Of a stretch of DNA of 64,000 nucleotides, positions 58,701 to 64,000 are shown piece by piece (within the stretch, counting starts at the first letter, position 1; every line of letters starts with the position of its first letter). Below the pieces are notes generated by a model, which saw only the letters and a program-made list of their open reading frames with translations, did no database searches and was not told where the DNA came from. The translations under genes were made by a program, and so were the position numbers. This DNA is from Asterias amurensis (Eukaryota > Echinodermata > Asteroidea > Forcipulatida > Asteriidae): assembly GCF_032118995.1 (NCBI RefSeq), contig NC_092650.1, positions 3,100,001 to 3,164,000 of the forward strand. Direction: 5' to 3'.

Positions 58701-61700
58701 TCTTTTAAACCAAAACATGAAATATGCTTGAATCCACCAGCCGTTTCAGTAAATTCAACCCCCCCCCCCCTCCGATTGAATCATATCCCATCATACTACT
58801 GTTGCCCCCACATTCATATATTATTGACTGTACTTTTTTGATGATGATTTGTGGAAATAAACATAGCTTTGAATTGAATTGAGAATCAAAATCATGGATT
58901 TATTTATTTGATTTACTTCCTTTCTGTTGTTATTTTTCTATCAAGGCTTTCTCCAGACATGCAGACAAGATTACGTATCAGTTACAGACGATCTGTGAGA
59001 AACAGCCCTGATGCATACAAAAGGTTAGCTTCTAATTGTACAAATTGTTGATTGTTTTGCTTTCTTTTCCAATTGGCGACTCATGGCACAAACTAGCATT
59101 CTCTTACAATTGATGTTTGTATTGAATTGTAATTTGCTTGTGATTAAGACCACCATTCTCAATTTATATCATGGTATATAGCCACCAAATTGTTTATAAA
59201 TTGGTGACTTTAAATGGCTATAATTTTTCCCGCCTTTTCTGGATCCCTTCCCTTAATTCTTGGTCCTCTTTTCGCTATAAATGGATATGTATTTGTTTGT
59301 ACTTGTTTATGCCTCTGAGGAAGGTCTGGTTTGGATCGAAAGCTAAGGCCATCTACCCTACTCGTATGATATATCTATATTATATATAATTGGATTATAT
59401 TGAGAATAAGTGTGATGCCCAATGATGATAGCAGTCCTTGCGCTCGTAGCATGGTGGGACTCTGGGTACCAGACTCGCTATGCAATGCTAGACAACACAG
59501 GGACCCTTGGCTCAGGGGACCTTTTATTAGGTCACTGGGCCGGGGGGCTGAGGGCAGTACAAGACTTAGAACGTATCTGAATTGGTGGCTACGACTAGAT
59601 TTCCGCAAAACCAAAACAAATATTCTTTATCCCGATGCAAATTTCCATCTATTAATTTGTTGTTGTTTACCCAAACAGAGCTGTTTACTGCCTGATTGGT
59701 TATTGTGACACTGCGGACAGTCATTTTGAAGTTGCTACAAAGACAGAGGATTATCTGTGGATCAAGGTTTGTAAACATTTCAACTCTTTCTATCGTGGCG
59801 TGTCATGGCCTAGCGGTTAAGAGCACTGGATTCAAACTCTGATCAGCAGAGTGTGGGTTCGAGTCCTAATCATGACACTTGTGTCCTTAAGCAAGCAACT
59901 AACCATGATTGCTTCATAAAGTTGGGGAGGTAGTGCTTTTTGCTCTATTTGCCAGACTTCTGATGGATGATACCCAAGCCTACATCTGTATGGATTGTAA
60001 AGGGAGTAACCCTGTTTCAGCCCCACGAGTAGTTGGCAACGGCTTCTGGTAAAAAAGAATTGATTGTAGCTCGCACCTTGAAGTGGCCTTCAGGCCTTGT
60101 GTGTCTGGTGACTTGCATTAAAACAAAAATTGTACACTTCATGTTACTAGAGCTAGACTGGTCAGGTCGGCATTGGTTTGTCATTTTGGGCCACGTTTGA
60201 CTGATTTGTTGAAGTGTGAACTTGAATGACTGATTTGGGCTGTTCTAGCTGGTCTGATTTTGGAGTGTGTGCTGATATTTATTTACTCTGTGATTAAGTT
60301 TCAAATTTTGTTTTTAACAATTTGCCATGTCTTTCCACCATTGTTGTGCTGTGTTCTTTTGTTAACTGGAATTTGTTACTTTCATTTTTGTGTGGTGTTA
60401 CCATTGCTTGACTTTCTAATGTTTGTTCTTTGCAATTTTATCCAACTTTTTATTGCCTTCTTGTGATCTTATTTTGTACTAATTTTGTACTTTATTATGA
60501 ACACTTAATTTGTATACAGAATTATTGTTGTTTGTATCTTTTACTATTCAATGTGTTTTCCTCATGATTCTATCCCAGTTTTACCTAAATTAGTAATTGA
60601 TCTTATATTACTTCTTGAACTCTATATTGAGAACAAGTTAATATTTAGATAGCAAGTTTGGGTATATAATTTTAAATGAATTTCTTTTTGTTTTTTTTAG
60701 TAGATTTCAAATTGTGCATACAGCAGGCCTGATACTTCACGGAGGCAACGAAGGCGATTGCCTCCGTTGCCCCGGTCCATTGCCTTGGTGCCCTTGAAAT
60801 GCTCCAGTAGAAATTTACAATTTACTCATAGGGTGCCCTTTACTAAAGGAGAAAATGCCTTGGTGCCCTTGGCCTTTCAAAAACGAAGCATACAGGCCTG
60901 ATACAGAAAGTCCGCGTGTGTGTTTTAGCTCTAATGGTGTTTTTATTACTAAGTTTTCTAGTGTAGGCCTATTGATTATTTATTTCTTAGCTTGTCACAT
61001 TTCTGGTCAGGTTTCGAAATAAGTTGTGTAAAATAAATGTGGTTTTGACTCTTTGAGCCATTTTTCTTCTTAAGTTAGTTTTAGTGTTCTATATTTTTAA
61101 TCTTTGTACACAACTGACCTGTTACTTTAGTTACTTCTTTGTAAATATAGCCTTCTTGAGTGCATCGAGGGATCTGTGATCCAGAATGCGCTCTACAATC
61201 GCTGTTTATTAATACTATTATCACTATGTTCGTCTTCAGCTAAGTCAAGTGAGTTTTGGAGAGGACTCCACCGGTCCTATCGCCTCGGATCGTCTGACTC
61301 TACAGCAACTTCAAGTCCTACTCCTTGAGGAGTACGGAGAGACTCATTTCAGCGCGAACCAGAATCCCTATCTATACTTCCAGGTTCTGTTTCTATGTGG
61401 CCAGTTTGAGGCCGCTATCGAGTTCTTATCGCGATCCGACGTCAGGTTACGCTGTCACGCGGTACACGTTGCAATCGCGCTGTACGAGATGGGATTGCTG
61501 ATTCTACCACAGAACATTCAGACACAAGTTTGTAAGTTTCGTTTGCTTTCTTTTTTACTTGATTATGTAATGATAGTCTTTCTTCTGAAGTTCAGTTCAG
61601 TTACTTTAGTACCCTCTGTCTTGGTTCATGTTGTTGATATTAAAGTACGTAGTTATTTAGGATTTTTCACCCTTACCTGTAGTGAGTACAGATTTACCAT

Positions 61701-64000
61701 CACATTAAAAAAAGAATTTCTGTTTTAGTGTTTTGTCCGTTTGATCTTTCAATCCTTCTTAATCTGCCCATTTTTACTGTAATATCGTTGTAAACTTGAC
61801 TTGTTCGGTTTTTTTTGGGAATATAGTCAAATTATATTTGTTTTTATTATTGTACAATAAACCCAAAGAAAGCACTGGGAGGCTTTGAACGCTAGGTGAC
61901 AGCAGACTAAAGGCCGGTTTATAGTCGGTCGCGCGATGGGAATCTTGCGCGCGATCCTTAGACTGAGCCCTAAAAGCTGTGTCTTTTTATGATAGCGCGT
62001 CAAGATTTCCATCGCACAACCATCGCCCGACTGACTATAACTTGGCCTTTACCAGGTAAATTTCCATTGTTGACGTAGTTCTGAGCATGCGAACATAACT
62101 AAGAACAAAGGATTTACCTGGCAAGTTTGCTACCACCAAGCATCTTAAAAGTGTCCCATTGAGTTGAACTCATGCCAGCAGCTCAGTATACAATCTCCTT
62201 TATTTGTACTCTCATTACTCACTAACTGACTCCTACACTCGTCTGTATATTCTACCACAGTGAGTAAACATGTGGATGACCCAGCTCCTATCCGAAGACT
62301 CAATTTAGTCTCCTTTATTTGTACTCTCATTACTCACTAACTGACTCCTACGCTCCTCTGTATATTTTATCACAGTGAGTAAACATGTAGATGACCCAGC
62401 TCCTATCCGAAGACTCAATTTAGTCTCCTTTATTTGTACTCTCATTACTCACTAACTGACTCCTACCCTCGTCTGTATATTCTGCCACAGTGAGTAAACA
62501 TGTAGATGACCCAGCTCCTATCCGAAGACTCAATTTAGTCTCCTTTATTTGTACTCTCATTACTCACTAACTGACTCCTACACTCGTCTGTATATTCTAC
62601 CACAGTGAGTAAACATGTGGATGATCCAGCTCCTATCCGAAGACTCAATTTAGTCTCCTTTATTTGTACTCTCATTACTCACTAACTGACTCCTACCCTC
62701 GTCTGTATATTCTACCACAGTGAGTAAACATGTGGATGACCCAGCTCCTATCCGAAGACTCAATTTAGTCTCCTTTATTTGTACTCTCATTACTCACTAA
62801 CTGACTCCTACCCTCGTCTGTATATTCTACCACAGTGAGTAAACATGTGGATGATCCAGCTCCTATCCGAAGACTCAATTTAGTCTCCTTTATTTGTACT
62901 CTCATTACTCACTAACTGACTCCTACCCTCGTCTGTATATTCTACCACAGTGAGTAAACATGTGGATGATCCAGCTCCTATCCGAAGACTCAATTTAGTC
63001 TCCTTTATTTGTACTCTCATTACTCACTAACTGACTCCTACCCTCGTCTGTATATTCTACCACAGTGAGTAAACATGTAGATGACCCAGCTCCTATCCGA
63101 AGACTCAATTTAGTCTCCTTTATTTGTACTCTCATTACTCACTAACTGACTCCTACACTCGTCTGTATATTCTACCACAGTGAGTAAACATGTAGATGAC
63201 CCAGCTCCTATCCGAAGACTCAATTTAGTCTCCTTTATTTGTACTCTCATTACTCACTAACTGACTCCTACACTCGTCTGTATATTCTGCCACAGTGAGT
63301 AAACATGTGGATGACCCAGCTCCTATCCGAAGACTCAATTTAGCTCGTCTGATCAGCATGTATACCTCTAAGTTTGAGAACACTGACCCTAGAGAAGCTC
63401 TACAGTATTTCTACATTCTAAGGTTTGTTAGTCAAATGGTTTGATACAAAGCTTTCTTTGTCTCTAAGGGTTCACTGCACTTAAGAACATTTATTATATG
63501 AATGATAACTACTCCTTTTGCTAAATTCTAATTTTAATACAGTTTGGGCTAAGCCTGGGCGACTAGTGGCTAATATTGATTGCTTAGTCATGTCGTGACT
63601 ACCATTTTTTAACCACTCAGTTATTTGTGCTGCTACGACTACTGCAAAAATAGTCACGACTTACTGCTTTGTGAACCAATTGTGTTGCTCCCGACCATTC
63701 TCGACACCATAGTTTACTTAAGAAACACACAATCAGACATCAGTGACACAATCCTTCAATCCGTTCAGCACGAATTTTACTATATTGCACCTGTGGCAAA
63801 CAATATGCTGCAATGCATCTTGGGAATTAAAATTTGTCGCAACTATTTGCAGTGCGACTAGTCTAGTAGTAAATTTCACTAGTCGCCCAGGCTTAGTTTG
63901 GGCTGAGTTTTCCCACAATTTATATTTTGTTGTTGGTGACAAAGCTGAATATTTGGTCCTATTAATTCCTTTTCATGTTTATCTTCCCAGAGGACTGAAG
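52757..64000 (+). CDS. NUP93: Nuclear pore complex protein Nup93, 3' partial
   Basis: Exons in the window: 52757-52935, 53503-53620, 54460-54522, 55383-55586, 56240-56332, 56584-56723, 57227-57359, 58374-58471, 58635-58694, 58946-59023, 59679-59766, 61240-61531, 63296-63422, and the start of another at 63991 that runs off the edge. About 560 of roughly 820 residues are present. The start [16 protein letters not shown] matches the conserved N-terminus of Nup93, the helical segment that binds Nup62-complex partners. Further matches: [87 protein letters not shown]. It is an alpha-solenoid scaffold of the inner pore ring. A TTACAG at about 52725-52730 just upstream could be the acceptor of a non-coding first exon. 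The intron before exon 13 holds a ten-unit array of that exon's own splice acceptor. Confidence 0.95.
53010..53460. repeat. Repeat F pieces in NUP93 intron 1
   Basis: AGGGGCACCAAGGCCGAGAG and AGGGCACCAAGGCATTTTCTC with GTATCAGGCCTG. Related blocks at 56400-56510, 60725-60900 and 48262-48345. Confidence 0.55.
53650..54004. mobile_element. Family H MITE in NUP93 intron 2
   Basis: TTAGGCCAAGTGAATAAAGA ... TTATTACTCGGCCTAA ends; AAAGGAGGAGGGGCA and GGAAGCGGGCGGGGACG segments shared with 17842-18168. Confidence 0.7.
54035..54390. mobile_element. Family C repeat copy in NUP93 intron 2
   Basis: TAAAGGGTTTGGTACCTTTTTG ... GTTTAAGTTTAATGTAAATCTG; central TTTTGTCTCACTGAGGCAA. Confidence 0.75.
54867..55218 (+). 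mobile_element. tRNA-Leu-like SINE, full-length copy
   Basis: GTGTCAAGGCCGAGCGGGTA head, TTCAAGCTCTGATG arm, CACTTGTGTCCCTGAGCAAG, then tail GCGCTATATAAAAACGGG and TTA repeats. Confidence 0.88.
55855..55896. repeat. (GTTT)n microsatellite
   Basis: About ten GTTT units with one interruption. Confidence 0.9.
57050..57175 (-). mobile_element. Partial tRNA-Leu-like SINE
   Basis: Minus strand: TGAGCGGTCAAG...CCGGACC, GGTTCGAATCCTGGTC, CACTTGTGCCCTTGAGCAAG; tail lost. Confidence 0.65.
57601..57810 (+). mobile_element. SINE B copy in NUP93 intron 7
   Basis: CCTCTAGCTACCGGGCAACC leader, TCGGTAGTCTAGTTGGTGAG box A, GGGTTCAAATCCCACCC box B, GGTAAAAAAAAAGAAG and CTTTATCCCCGATGCAAAAT end. Directly preceded by ACATGGTGTTACCACAAACC. 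Confidence 0.85.
57824..58165 (+). mobile_element. LINE 3' fragment (CR1/L2-like)
   Basis: Open frame of about 96 codons: [16 protein letters not shown] ... [15 protein letters not shown] ... [20 protein letters not shown] ... KTHLF, the conserved C-terminal block of CR1/L2-type reverse transcriptase ORFs. Tail AAGTGCGCCTTATAAATG. Different subfamily from the 7338-8484 copy. Confidence 0.85.
59180..59395 (+). repeat. Repeat G copy
   Basis: CCCTTCCCTTAATTCTTGG ... TATGCCTCTGAGGAAGGTCT ... GGATCGAAAGCTAAGGCCAT; reverse complement of 23500-23750. Confidence 0.6.
59796..60125 (+). mobile_element. Truncated tRNA-Leu-like SINE joined to repeat K
   Basis: 59796-59910 has the GTGTCATGGCCTAGCGGTTA head and box B. 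At about 59920 the sequence switches to repeat K (TTGGGGAGGTAGTGCTTTTTG ... GGTGACTTGCATTAAAAC). Confidence 0.7.
60730..60905. repeat. Repeat F copy in NUP93 intron 11
   Basis: GGCCTGATACTTCACGGAGG ... TTGGTGCCCTTGAAATGC ... ACAGGCCTGATAC; reverse-complement match to 53345-53455 and 56400-56510. Confidence 0.6.
61873..62162. mobile_element. Family J MITE interrupted by a second MITE
   Basis: Outer element: CACTGGGAGGCTTTGAACGC ... GCATCTTAAAAGTGTCCCATT. Its left arm breaks at AGCAGACTA and resumes at TACCAGGTAAATTTC. Confidence 0.85.
61910..62049. mobile_element. 140-bp palindromic MITE nested in family J
   Basis: Ends AAGGCCGGTTTATAGTCGGT and its diverged complement ACTGACTATAACTTGGCCTT; arms carry GCGCGATGGGAATCTTG and its complement. 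TA on both sides (61908-61909 and 62050-62051) fits a TA target duplication. Confidence 0.85.
62192..63343 (+). repeat. Ten-unit 115-bp array of NUP93 exon 13 acceptor plus exon start
   Basis: Each unit has 67 bases of intron ending in TATATTCTACCACAG and 48 exonic bases starting TGAGTAAACATGTGGATGAC and ending CAATTTAG. Exon starts fall at 62261, 62376, 62491, 62606, 62721, 62836, 62951, 63066, 63181 and 63296, spacing exactly 115. Only the last continues into the full exon (63296-63422). The exonic parts differ at just two third-codon positions. Confidence 0.97.
63423..63990. other. NUP93 intron 13
   Basis: Between exon 13 and the partial exon at 63991. It contains an inverted pair AGTTTGGGCTAAGCCTGGGCG...CTAGTG (63540) and CTAGTCGCCCAGGCTTAG (63876-63894), probably the ends of a further foldback element of about 350 bp. 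Confidence 0.6.

Noticed and set aside
59400-59708. Open frame of about 100 codons in NUP93 intron 10
   Set aside because: Overlaps the real exon 11 in another frame and has no family match; the GC-rich part looks like a repeat.
62192-63343. A CRISPR-like or satellite array with constant spacing
   Set aside because: The whole 115-bp unit is constant, with no variable spacers, and half of it is NUP93 exon sequence in a eukaryotic intron.

Overview
This 64 kb window is nuclear DNA from an animal. Its coding sequence is cut into short GT-AG exons, the introns and spacers are full of repeats, and about 90% of the bases are non-coding. The encoded proteins and the repeat content suggest an invertebrate deuterostome, most likely an echinoderm. 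I favour a sea star because the repeat that starts with TTAA and AGGCAGTGGACACTATTGG and the GGGCCCAATTTCAT foldback repeat look familiar from asteroid genomes. That is recollection and inference, not a database result.

Layout. (1) 1099-5860, plus strand: 3' part of a class II aldolase/adducin-domain protein, with its first exon(s) off the window or unrecognised. (2) 9825-14598, minus strand: a complete eight-exon peroxisomal sarcosine/pipecolate oxidase-like gene (PIPOX) with a covalent-flavin cysteine motif and a C-terminal AKL peroxisome signal. (3) 15944-32114, plus: complete 17-exon UBA2, the catalytic subunit of the SUMO E1, 655 aa. (4) 35708-48230, plus: complete 16-exon mitochondrial flavoprotein of the PDPR/DMGDH/SARDH family, 882 aa. 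(5) 52757-64000, plus: first 14 coding exons of NUP93, running off the right edge. All exon junctions given keep the reading frame and were read by eye against remembered vertebrate homologues.

Between and inside the genes lie several repeat families: a TTAA-flanked MITE present many times; a GGGCCCAATTTCAT foldback MITE; other palindromic MITEs; a tRNA-Leu-like SINE; a second tRNA-derived SINE; 5'-truncated non-LTR (LINE) fragments; and tandem arrays. Some insertions are nested with clear target-site duplications.

The most unusual signal is two tandem arrays, in UBA2 intron 6 and NUP93 intron 12, each of which repeats a 3' splice site together with the first bases of the following real exon. 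In NUP93 the array is ten units of exactly 115 bp. Nine are truncated copies of the acceptor plus the start of exon 13, each ending in the same in-frame stop, and the tenth runs on into the real exon. In UBA2 about a dozen 30-55 bp units carry a copy of the exon 7 acceptor followed by a stop. These could act as decoy or poison splice sites.

The genes do not form one pathway. PIPOX and the PDPR-like protein are both flavoproteins of the DAO fold linked to N-methyl amino acid or mitochondrial oxidative metabolism. UBA2 and NUP93 are housekeeping genes of SUMO conjugation and the nuclear pore. I saw no retroviral, LTR or Polinton element that I could support.
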